From Calonectria ilicicola (taxonomy: Eukaryota; Ascomycota; Sordariomycetes; Hypocreales; Nectriaceae), in contig CP085832.1 in the NCBI GenBank assembly GCA_020809705.1, forward strand, positions 4,154,001 through 4,218,000: 64,000 bases of DNA, written 5' to 3'. Shown here one piece after another: positions 11,278 through 21,697 of this stretch. How positions within the stretch are numbered: position 1 is the stretch's first letter; each line of letters begins with the position of its first letter. The notes under the pieces were generated by a model. The model was not told the origin of the DNA. It saw nothing but the letters and a program-made list of their open reading frames with translations, and made no database searches. A program made the position numbers and the translations under genes.

Positions 11278-12520
11278 ATGAAGCTGTCGATCGCCTCCAC
11301 CGTCCTGGCCCTCACGCCCGCCGCCCTGGCCACCTGGAAGCAGGCCAAGGGCCAGGAGCTCAACTACACTTCTGTCGAGGGCTTCTTCATGCAGGACAAC
11401 TCGTCCACCGACGCTTCAAGCTTCGACTATGTGCGTATTATAACCAAACAACTGACCCAATTCAACACGAGAGCTCAATGACGACTAACTAACATGATTG
11501 AATCTGCAGGCCGACTGGAACTTTGGCCTCTTGAACCGCACCTATCCCACGGACGCCAAGAAGGTTAAGAACCAGTGGCCCAAGGGCTACCGCACCCAAT
11601 GGGAGCGCTTTGAGAAATATGTCGACTCATTGAACAAGAAGGCCGCCAAGGACACCCAGTACAAGGTGCTGGTCATGGGCCGTCACGGCGAGGGCTGGCA
11701 CAATGCCGCCGAGACTTACTACGGTACTCCAGCTTGGAACGTAAGAGATTGACTCACCATCATTTACATCACACACATTCCGCTGACTTGTAAATCGCAG
11801 TGCTACTGGTCCCTCCTCAACGGAAATGGCACTGCTGTCTGGGAGGATGCCCTTCTCACTGATGCTGGCCTGGAGGAAGCTTACAAGGCCAATGCCTACT
11901 TCAAGTCGCGCTTCGAGGACTATGGCATGCCCTATTTTGAGTCGTATTACACGTCGCCGCTGGCCCGCTGCGTCATCACGGCCCGTGAGACTTTTGCCAA
12001 TCTGGATTTGCCGCACTCGCGCCGCTTCTACCCAACTGTCAAGGAGTACTTCCGCGAGAGCATCAGCATCCACACGTGCGACCACCGCTCCAACAAGACG
12101 TATATCCGCTCCCTCAACCCAAAGTCGACCTTTGAGAAGGGCTTCACCGAGCTCGACAAGCTCTGGACCGGCACCAAGGGCGAGACTGGCGACGCCCAGC
12201 TGGCCCGCAGCAAGAAGGTGCTCGATGACGTCTTTGTCAATGACGGCGCCACCTGGATCAGCATCACGAGCCACTCGGGCGAGATCACCAAGCTCCTGGC
12301 CACCCTCAACCACCGCACCTTCAAGCTGGCTACCGGACAGATCATCCCCGTGCTGGTCAAGGCCCAGGTTGTCGCCGAAGAACCCACCTCGACTTTTGCC
12401 TCGTGGTCCACCGAGGCTACCTGCAACGCTCCTCCAGTCACTAGCATCTCGGGCCAGGGATGCGTGTGCTCCTCTGCCACTACCACTCTGGCATCCACCT
12501 CGGCCACGCCTACCAACTAA
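11278..12520 (+). CDS. Secreted histidine phosphatase (phosphoglycerate mutase-like)
   Basis: Three exons (11278..11430, 11510..11740, 11801..12520), both introns phase 0, encode 367 residues. The N-terminus MKLSIASTVLALTPAALA is a signal peptide. The catalytic RHG motif is at residues 109-111 (VMGRHGEGWHN); TSPLARCVITA supplies the conserved Arg, and SITSHSGEI supplies the second His of the branch-2-like fold. The domain matches fungal PMU1-like phosphatases that act on small phosphate esters rather than true mutases. A Ser/Thr-rich tail with Cys residues follows. The ATG chosen gives the signal peptide; an upstream in-frame Met at 11155 would bury it. The substrate is not predictable. Confidence 0.85.
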
Positions 12521-12874
12521 TGAAGCAAGGGATGTGTTGGGTCGTCGGGTAAATATGTAAATGTGTACATAGGAACATGATGAAAAGCAATGATGAACTT
12601 GGCCAGCGCCATACGTTAATTACTTGGCTCATGTCTTATGGTCAATGGAAGGAAGATAAAACAAATAATTCAATCCGTGAGGAATTTGGAGTAATAAATG
12701 CACATCTGATCTGTAGCTGCTGGCCACAATTTTTTTGGTCGAGTTTCGCACAAGTCGATGCATCTAATACACATGATAAACCTCCCTCGCATCTGTCTCG
12801 CACCCATATTACATCCACCTATTCCTCCCTCCCGTCTTGTCATACAATCCGCGTTGCCCCTCGATCGCTCGTCA
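12521..12874. other. Convergent 3' intergenic region
   Basis: 354 bp between two converging stops, presumably 3' untranslated sequence of both. Nothing else was seen. Confidence 0.4.
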
Positions 12875-13745
12875 TCATCTTCTGTTGAAGAAGTCGGTGC
12901 TCTTTGTGTGTCCGACTTGCAGCATCAAGCCCTTGCCAAAGTCGCAGTTCTCGATGATGGCCTTGGTCGGCTGCAGCATGCGCATCTCGTGAGCGTCGTA
13001 GCCCGCGTTTCCAATCAGCACGCTCGGGTCCTCCTGTGTGTGGCTGCCCACCCAGCGCAGCGCATTCATCTCGGTTCCGTTCCATCCATCGTGCAGTGAC
13101 GTGTGGTGCTGCTGCTGCGGCTGCGGTTGCTGGTGATGGTAATGATACTGCTGCTGCTGCTGCTGTTGGTAGTGGTGGTTGTGCCCGCGCGTGTCGGCCC
13201 GTCCCGAGCTGTAAGGGCAGCTCACCAGGTGGATAGTCTTGACGGCCTCGTTGAGGCGGCTCAGCATGTCATCCACCCTGTCCTCGGCGTTGTGAATCTC
13301 CTCATTGGTGATCTTGGACCCGCCTCGCCGTAAGTCAGTCTCCCGGGCCAGCTTGAAGTGGTTTATTAACTCTTCTTGAACTCCAATCAACTGTGACATG
13401 ACGCGCTCCGCAAACACCTGGTTGGGCCTTTCTTGGACATTCCGGGCCATTTGCAGCCCTCTTTGAACATTTTCCATTGACCTAGAGACATCTACTTCTA
13501 GAGTGTGCCCTTGCTCGGTCCTGTTGCAGGCGTAGATAATTTGTTGGATGAGTCCCTCGCTCTGGTTGATGAGGCCGTCGATTGCACTGACGATGTATCG
13601 GTTGTTCAACTACAGACGGGGGGCAAAGGTTTAGAGTTAGCGCACCTGCTTAAGGAAGCTAGCTGCCAATAGCTGGCTGGGTCCTGGAGCAACTTGCCAT
13701 GTGCTGATTCGTACCGTCAAAGGTAATGAGCTGCTGGGACGGCAT
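12875..13745 (-). CDS. Unrecognised Gln/His-rich protein with a GC-AG intron
   Basis: The model is complement(12875..13609, 13698..13745), 260 residues. The first exon is 48 bp (MPSQQLITFDGTNQHM) and joins in phase 0 to LNNRYIVSAIDGL. The only donor that keeps the frame is GCAAGT, so the 88-bp intron is of the GC-AG class; it has a CTAAC branch site and TAG acceptor. The first 130 residues look helical and well conserved in character (alternating hydrophobic and charged, few low-complexity stretches). Residues about 159-186 form a Gln/His-rich tract, and the C-terminal 60 residues are again ordered-looking. I do not recognise the family and assign no function. The short-tract repeat may vary between strains. 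Confidence 0.7.
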
Positions 13746-16700
13746 CTTGAAGATGTTGCGTTGTGCGAGTTGTGATGGGGAAATGTCTGCTTGGCTGTCT
13801 GACTGGTCGTTCTGAGCTGACAACGCCGGCTATGAAGGCCTCTTTTTATTTCAGCCGCATTTCTCCTCGGCGGCTATCAGCACAATAGGAACTGCAAGGG
13901 CGTCTCAAGTTGGTTCGCCGGGAGGCGTTGCCTTTGGGCTATCTCTCGTCGGCCCCACACCTCCCAGTCCACCACCACTCGTCTGGCGACATCTCAGTGA
14001 CCTGCACAGTTCTGCAAGTTCTGTGCCGTTGTGTTGGCTACCCTTTAGGCAACAGCACAGCACAGTACGATGGATACTGGGTGTGGCTGTGATCGGCCGT
14101 AGTAGGCTCGCTCAAGTCACTCTGACTGGGCGCGGCTGGGCGCCTTTGAGAGGGGGCTGCGAGCCTCTTTTTTGCTGAGACATTGTGTACGCAGAGTTAC
14201 ATCAAGACGGCACCATATGACACATGGCCGACGCAGCCATTATGCTCCTTTCGAGTCCTTGCAAGTACCTGAGCGGATGAGGGGAAAAGACTGTGTGCTT
14301 GCAAATGTGGACCCGAAACAACCAACGACAGGAACATGTCTTGCAGGTTGTTGGTTCACTCCCTTGCGTCCCCTAGTCGGGACTAGTCTTGTGACCACCT
14401 CAGCCAACATCACGGCCGCCTTGAGATGCACGCCGCTCAATCCATCACCAAAAAGCAACTTACAGAGCGGTTGGGCACCAAACCTTGGCGCGCTAACGCA
14501 AACAGACATCTCCGCCCCCTGGGTTCCGCGGCAAACCAACAGTCGCATTGGACGAGACATGGCGCCGCCCGTGCTGCTATCACCAACACCTTCCCCTACC
14601 CGCCCTGCTTTTTATAGCAAATGACGCGGCGATCGTTTCATGAAGCGCTAAATTACAAGGCCTGTACCTTGCCGATCACACCGTTAAGATCCCCCGATGA
14701 GGGCTGGATGGGGCCGACAAATGCGATCGAGACGAACGAGGGGGTCCGGATCCGTTATATCAATCGATACTGTGCCCATCCGTCTGCATGCACGCAAGAA
14801 CACGCCCTTCCCCCGCGCCCTAAGGTATTATGAGTTGTCAATTTTTTTTTTCCTCCCCCCATTGTCTTAGATATGACAAACATGTAGTGCTTGCATACAT
14901 AAGGGGTCCCGTTACGAAGTCGAGACGCCCGGTTCCGTGGGGGAAAAGCCCCAGTCGACTACATTTCTTCGCATGAGCGGGCAGGATGCGGAGATGAGCA
15001 TGAGTAAACCACTCTTAGCAATGACCAATTCGCCGTTGGCCTAGTTAAGCGCCAAAGCGATGTCTGGTCTAGATGTCAATTCCATTGCTTCTTTCGGCCT
15101 CCGCGGCATGCCGGTGCTTTTACCCGGCTGAGCAGAGCTGCCCCCGGGCTACGCCAAAGTCCGATAGCGCCGGGATGCATATTCGCTCAACGTGGCGCAA
15201 CCATGCGTTCTCATCATCCGTGACGAACGAGATTGAATCTTTCAACCAGAAGGACGCGATTGAATGGCTTCGAATGTCGTTGACGGAGCCAAGCTGGTAG
15301 CGTCAACATGGGTCCCACCTCTACCCGCCGCTTTACCCAAAAGTTATGCCGAGGTCAGACGACTAACTGTTCAAGCGTCGAGCGACTATACCCGAAAAGT
15401 GGTTGCTAGCACGGGTGGGAACCTGTTTGTTCAACGCTCTGTGGGGAAGCAAGGTGGATGAGGCCGCTGGTTCGTTCGCCTGCAAGCAAACCTGAGCGCC
15501 GTTTGGTCCGACCGTTCGCTTCCGACCAGGGAAAGGCCTTTGGCTTCGTCTGTCCATTGCCTGGTACTCAAGCCGTTTCCGGGATGGCCCAGACAATGCA
15601 TTATCAATGACTTGGGGTTGCGAAATCGTTCACAAGCGTTTTGGAGGAGTCTCCAGCACCAAGTAAGCACATGCTATGTGACGTGGTAGAGTTGCCAAAT
15701 ATGGGAGACATTGCAGTGAGTGAGTGGGCCCTTTGTGCGCATATGAAGGGGACTGGCAGAAAGACAAAACAGGTTCTATTAGCACCCGACAACGACCCGC
15801 CTTGATTATTGTGATCCATCCAGATGCTTAAAAAAAGAAAATACTGGTTAATTCAACTATGAGCTAGATTCTGTGCCAACTAAAGGCGCCATGGCAACTT
15901 GGGAGGACTCTGATTTAGTAATCTTGCTGTCATCCCTCCCACTTCCCGTATCGGCAAGTGGTGGCACAGACTTTAAGTGAACAACTCCTAAGTTAGAAAT
16001 GTCATAAAGGAAATGAAATGAAATGAAATAAAAAAGAACGCTCACTAGCCACTGCGTTTACTAGCCATGATCAAAGCAAACGTTTGCAAGTATAGACACG
16101 AAAACTATAGACATGATGGTTCTCTTCTTCCAGAATAATCACCTCGGTCAGACTTTCATAAACGATTCAAATAGTTTCAAGAGCTAGATAAAAAGTGGTT
16201 CATGTCCCGTGATAGTTGGTCGAACCAGCACACCACTACTATTTTGTATGGATTACGACAGACAGCATCAACCCCATAACCTTGCTAGCTTATCATTCAT
16301 GTTGACCAACGTCTGATCGTGTCCACGCTAAGATTGTCCGACCCTTAAACCATCCCCGGATGACCAACATGTAGACGCTAACATGTTTCAATACGAACGG
16401 CGTCACCTCAACACCATCTGCTAGCAAAGTGCTGGCGTGTTTCACTCTTTCATCATCACCAATAGTTAATCAATCAATGCCACCACCTTATGGGAGCCCA
16501 CCAATAGCTAGCCTCGTATTCGGAGAAATGGATTCTGGCGTCTTATCTCCTTGTGTAACAGTCCTGATGTACCCTAGATTCTACCCAATCAACCGAGTCG
16601 ATATGGAACTGTTGATTAAGTTTTGGTGGCGATGGCGGCCTTTCCGATCCTCGTTAGGCGATTTTCCTAATTTTGAGCAGTCATTTTGGTGTTGGTGGCG

Positions 16701-17240
16701 AATAATGTTCCTCAGATACGTCAATATTGGTGTTTTTTGCTGATCAAGTTTGTGCCCGCGGGCCACGTGGAGGGACGGTTGCATTCGACCTTGTGTGCAT
16801 TCATGGGGATGCCAATCATGTTCCTCTAATCCCTGTCACCGCTCCATGTCCAGCGTGATGATCTCACCGATGTTGCTCTGTTGCGGGATGGGACAATGTC
16901 CTCAGATCGAAATATCTGACATAATCGGTATTAAACTTTTCTGTCCGGCACTATGCACTCCGATCCCCTGCAAAAGCACGATATGACGGGGATGTTAAAA
17001 GACCCCGAAGAGTTCGTCTTTACTACCGCGCGAGGGGTTGGGGGAGATCAATTTTAGAAGAATCTAGCTCAACAGGGGAAAAGTAATTTGTGTACAATGT
17101 GATTTACGGTGGCAAAGTGAGGCACTCAATGCTGGATCCACGTGTTCTTCTCGATACTCAATGAGAGAAAGATGGTGTGCGATCAAATGGAAAGGTATCA
17201 TCGACTTGGGATGTTCGGCCATTTCCCATTTTGTACGGTG
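13746..17240. other. 3.5-kb gene-poor region at the border of the accessory block
   Basis: No frame has convincing protein character: the longest ORFs (14172-14624 plus, 14240-14560 minus) overlap on opposite strands. The 5' part must carry the promoter of the Gln/His-rich gene. GC content seems to fall towards 16-17 kb. I saw no tRNA and no clear transposon ends. Confidence 0.4.
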
Positions 17241-19375
17241 TCAGATACCAGAAAACGGGCTGGGTGCCCAACTGAGATTTTCCAACAGGCTCGACCAGTC
17301 CGGAAATTCATTCAAATGAGCTTCAACCCCAAGCTCAACGTCGCCATCATCTTCATTCATAAGAGCCTCCTCACTCAAAGGCCCGGACTCAGTTGTCTCA
17401 TTTTCCTGGTCCTTTTGTCTCTTTACTGCTTTAGCTTTGGTCATGAGCATGCCTAGGACAGTTGCTGTTGGTCCGGACACCTCTCTAACGCTTTCCCACA
17501 GTAAGCTTCCAGTTACCGACTCCAGGACTGACCAAGCTCGCTGTGCGACAGGGCCCGTGGGACGAACACACAAATGCCACAGGACATAAATCAAGACATA
17601 GTATTGTGGGAATGCCTTTGTCGACCACAAATACGGCCTCAAGGACTCGTCATGGAGTATATCCAAGTACATCTCTAGCAGGTTCAGTGCCTCGGACAGG
17701 TACTCATCCGTGGCTGTCGCCCTTTTTGAGCTCTGCGCGCCCCCGAGAGAAAGCCACTGAAGCTTCGAGGTCAAGTGAAATTTGCGTTGTACAAAGTGTG
17801 AAATCATGTACGCCAGACGGTGCCGGGGGATAGCGGGGTTGCACCCTTGCAGTCTCCGTTCCACTGATTCAGTCATGTCGTTGATGATTTGTGCTCTGAC
17901 ATTATCTGGAGGAGGCAACTCGGAGACTGATGCAATCAATGCTAGCCGTTGCTCTGTTCTTGCAAAATCCACATTGATGTTGTTAAAGGTGATGGATGTA
18001 AAATGCTTGCGAGGCTTGGGAAGCTCCGTCATTTCTGGATAAAGGTCCTCATCCTCGACATTGAGGGGTTCTGCGACGTCGGATGTGACGGCTAGTTTTT
18101 CGGCGTTTTGCATCCCACAATCCTCGCCAGAGCGGCCATCTCGAGCTAGAAAGTGCCACCATAACCGGCGCCGGATTTCTGATTCGAAGGGAGAGAGGCC
18201 GAGGACTTCTCCGTTGCGATGGAGGCCGATGGACTGAGCGATGCGAATAGCCAGGCCATTTAGCACCCAAGTACCTTTGCCGCGATTATTGATCCGGATA
18301 GCTGACTTGACAAATCTGTTAGCTGTCTACTTGGAAATGGGTCTTACGAAGCGTACTAAATAGATAGCAAATGCTTTCAAAGTTGTTACGGTTGGATTAT
18401 CTAGCAGGTTAGCCTTCGCCAAGGATTGTTCAATGCCAAGCCTGAAGCGAGCCAGGTCTGTTTGTTGATCTTGCTCCTCCGGATAATACGCCAAACGTTC
18501 CTTTCTATTATTCAGCGAAGTAAGTGCAAAAAAGCAAACAGCAAAGAAAATTGCTTGATTCTCAAAAGAGGCCACTGATTGATGGTCAATTGCCGCGTAA
18601 AACCTAGCCTCGTCTGTGGGTATGTGAAGGACTTTGAAGGTGCTACAAGACTCGACATTCTCGACGTAAGTGTTCCACAGTATGTGTGCTAATTTCTTTG
18701 CAGGATGCAAGGCTGATAGGGTGATGCCGGGGTGGGCAATAGAAAAAGCCGACAACATGCCCATGGCATTCAAGAAGGGAGATGTGGATCCATCGGCTGG
18801 CTGAATTGAGGATGGCGCAACATCTGGCCAACCCTCTTGCCCCTATACTAAGTTAAGAACGAGATGTCTATTAAAATGATGATTAAGCTTACATCTGCTA
18901 TGGCTCTTGATATTAAAATCTCGTTAAAATACTGGCTCGATGCGCCCTTTTGTACCAGTACCTCTTCAGGAGTTCTTTCTTCGCCGTCCTCGTCAGTCCG
19001 ACCATTTATAGAGTGTTGATTGGATATATTTCCCGAAGCCGAGTGTAGATTGCTGTTTGATGGGGTAGACACGGAAGATTCCCGGATGTAGTTTTGAGCA
19101 AGGGGACTATCCAAGCTTGATGAACAAGATGTTTTGCTAGATCGATGTGTTCTAGACCGGCGGGAAAGTGGGCGAGTTGGAGGATACACGCATCGCTTTC
19201 CTGCGCGCAAACAATTTGAACAGGCTTTCTTCCTGTCACATCGTACTTTCCTAGTGTTGCAAAGATAACAGGATTTGGCAGTTCTACCACGAACAGAAGG
19301 AATTTGCCGAATCTCCTGCTCTGCTGGTTCAGCCAAGGATGAGGGGCCTGGTAGTGGGGCCGAAGCTGAATCCAT
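17241..19375 (-). CDS. Zn(II)2Cys6 transcription factor (fungal-specific)
   Basis: Three exons, complement(17241..18305, 18357..18842, 18893..19375), encode 677 residues. The zinc cluster is textbook: Cys36, 39, 46, 52, 55 and 62 (spacing 2-6-5-2-6), flanked by Arg-rich sequence. The middle homology (fungal_trans) region follows, with LNGLAIRIAQSIGLHRNGE and IRRRLWWHFLARDG as its signature. The second intron is in frame and has two possible donors (GTACGC at 18356 or GTAAGA at 18347); the first gives a gap-free match to the usual AF.IYL...RIAQS spacing. Such proteins bind paired CGG-type half sites and often control a neighbouring pathway; the adjacent MFS gene on the same strand is the obvious candidate target. 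The specific ligand or pathway is unknown. Confidence 0.9.
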
Positions 19376-19680
19376 TTATCCTGTGTAGGGTGAGCCCCGG
19401 TGAGAATTTCTGGTGACGGGGAATTCTGGAATGGCTGAATCTTTTCCAGTTAAATTCCCGAATGTGAACACGGCGAGAATCATATGTAGTGAGAGTCAGT
19501 TGGGCTAGAATGCGCAATTCGGGGAATGCGTTCGAGCCGCCAACTCCGGGGAGAATTCTCGGTCATCGGCTCGGGAAATGGGGCATTCACCGAACTAATA
19601 TGGAGGGGACAAAACTTTATTGAGGGCAACCAAGATTTTACTGGAGATTGTTCAATAATAGGCGAAGATAATATTCAGTG
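19376..19680 (-). promoter_or_regulatory. Promoter region of the Zn2Cys6 gene with repeated TTCCCGAA-type motifs
   Basis: Contains ATTCCCGAATGTGAACA at 19454-19470, ATTCGGGGAAT at 19517-19527 and a CTCCGGGGAG segment near 19543. Closely related motifs occur upstream of the MFS gene (21882-21916). A role as binding sites is inference. Confidence 0.35.
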
Positions 19681-19897
19681 AGTCTCCCTGCGCGCACTCT
19701 TACATTTTGCTAGGGCTTTCTGGGAAATCCTAAGACAGTCTAAAGAAAACACTAAAGCTCTAATCTATTTTATAATAAATAAGTTTAGAATTATATACAA
19801 AATTATTTATTTTGTTCTTATTTCTTTATCTTGATGTTGAATTGAAGTGCTTTATTGTGCACCTAGCAAAATGTTTGTGCGCGGGCAGTAAGATTCT
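19681..19897. mobile_element. Short non-autonomous inverted-repeat element (MITE-like), copy 1
   Basis: 217 bp with imperfect terminal inverted repeats: the left end CTGCGCGCAC...ACATTTTGCTAG is mirrored by CTAGCAAAATGT...GTGCGCGGGCAG on the right. The 8-bp sequence ATTCAGTG directly flanks both sides (19673-19680 and 19898-19905), a candidate target-site duplication of hAT-like length. The interior is AT-rich and non-coding. The second copy at 25657-25901 shares termini and part of the interior (GGGAAATCCTAAGACAGT). Confidence 0.75.
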
Positions 19898-20117
19898 ATT
19901 CAGTGGATAAAGCGTTGCAAACCGGCAGGAGGACACGCACTGTATTCGCTAATCTAACCCGCTGTGCCACTGCGCTTTTATCATGAGTAGAAATGATGGT
20001 AGAAATTCTATCAATCTAGATCGTCCACCTCCACCTCAAGCAATGAGATGGCGGCATGTCAATTGAAGACCGGCCCACCCATCATGTCGTCCTGCCTCCA
20101 TTTCCAAATTTATCCAA

Positions 20118-21697
20118 TTAAATCCCAGTCTTTCTTTCTGGCGACGCAACTTTGTTGGGTTTTCGAACAAATCTCGATCGCATTCGAATCTTCTCGCCAT
20201 ATTTGTAGAACGCGAATGGAATGATAGCACAAAGAGTGGCCACGCCTCCAATAAGAGATCCGCCAGCGCCAACACCCAGCACGTCAAACATTCTCTGAGT
20301 AAACAAGGGAGCCGCCGCAGCACAAGCAGATCGAACCACTGTGTTCGCTGCCATAGCACTCGCTGCATAGGCAGTGTACGTGTCTGTGAGGTAGTTTTGG
20401 CAAGACACAAATATGAGCATCACAGAGCCCGTGAGAAACACACCGGCAATGGTGGGAACAATCCAGTGAATGCTGTTGTACTCAGCTGTCCATGCAAACC
20501 AGAACATGCAAATGGGAAAGCCCACTCCTCCAATCATCGTTAGAGGTAGGCGATCTTCAGGCCTAGCCTGATACCCTTGTTCAGCCTTCACTTTGTTGTG
20601 GCGCGTATTGAGACAAACGACGACGGAACCAATAACAGGCCCGACGGCTGCGCCAATAAGAGGTAGCTCACTGATACCCAATGTCCAACCGCGTTTCTGC
20701 TCAAAGACGATTGGATATATTGTGAGGAGCATGTATAACAAGGTGTAAATGAGAGACATGTATATGGCGATCAGGAAGGATATTGGATCAAAAAGAATAA
20801 TCCAAGGTCGAGACAAAGCAACCTTAAAAATCCCAACCAGCGTCCGGTCAGTGGTCTCAATTGGCGCTCGAACTAGCTCAAAACCTTCAACACCAGACTT
20901 TCGAATCCGACATGCCTTTTTGTAGAGAATGATGCTCGGTAGAGTCTCGGGGAGTGTCAGCAGCAACAAAAACGTGCCACCCGCCATCCACAATAAAACG
21001 TAGAAACACCAGCGCCAGTCTTTGTAATGCCCAAGAAACCCTCCCACCACAGGGCCCAGCGCAGGACCAGTATTGGCAGCGCATGAAAACAATGCCATGG
21101 CATTGCCCCTGTCGAGAGGGTCCCATATATCGACGATGACGCCCGGGGAATTAGACAGGGTGCAGCTCACAAAAGTGCCTGCCAAGAATCTGCCTATGAG
21201 TAGTGAAGCGAAAGTGGGGGCGAATGCGCACAGGAACGTGAATCCTAGGTAACCGATGGAGGTGATGTAGAATAATCTGAGTCGGCCATAAAACTCGGAC
21301 AGCGGGGCAAATATTAGCGGCCCAGCGCAGTAGCCAAGTAAGAACAGGGTCATGTTGAGTTGGGCCACAGTGATTGAGACGTTGAAGTGCTCGGATATGC
21401 TCTAGGATTATTTTTAGCAAGGTTATTTTCAAGATTATAGCCTTTTCCTTTTTCTGGGTTTACCTCAATGCAACCTGAAGGTATTGATGATGCAAATGTG
21501 GCATTGACAACCAGGGACGCTGCAACCACGCTGATGTACCATCTCCTTGGCCGAGACCAATTCTTCGGGTTCTCGACATCTTCTAGATGAAACGAAATAA
21601 TCCGGCTATCATCAATTTCGGTATATTGCAGTTCAATATCTTTGGAAAGGTATGGTTTGGCTGCCACTTTGGACAATATGTGCTCTAGTTGATTCAT
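20118..21697 (-). CDS. MFS transporter, drug:H+ antiporter (DHA1) type
   Basis: Two exons, complement(20118..21401, 21464..21697), encode 505 residues; the 62-bp intron is phase 0. The N-terminal about 55 residues are cytoplasmic and include the fungal signature NPKNWSRPRRWYI. Twelve hydrophobic segments follow, with the MFS loop 2-3 signature in GPLIFAPLSEFYGRLRLFY and the antiporter-type motif C near GPALGPVVGGFLGHYKDWRW. Such proteins sit in the plasma membrane and export small molecules or polyamines. It lies next to the Zn2Cys6 regulator on the same strand, and its promoter shares motifs with that gene, which fits an export role for the proposed pathway. The substrate is not predictable. 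The Met at 21697 is preferred to the ORF-opening codon because it precedes an ordinary DHA1 N-terminus. Confidence 0.92.

Noticed and set aside
16429..16743. 104-codon plus-strand ORF in the gene-poor region
   Set aside because: Trp/Phe/Arg-rich composition without domain or splice support.
19930..19980. Minus-strand tRNA-like segment with AGCGCAGTGGCACAGCGGG
   Set aside because: A-box-like sequence is present, but D-stem, T-stem and acceptor pairing fail; more likely chance or a decayed relic.
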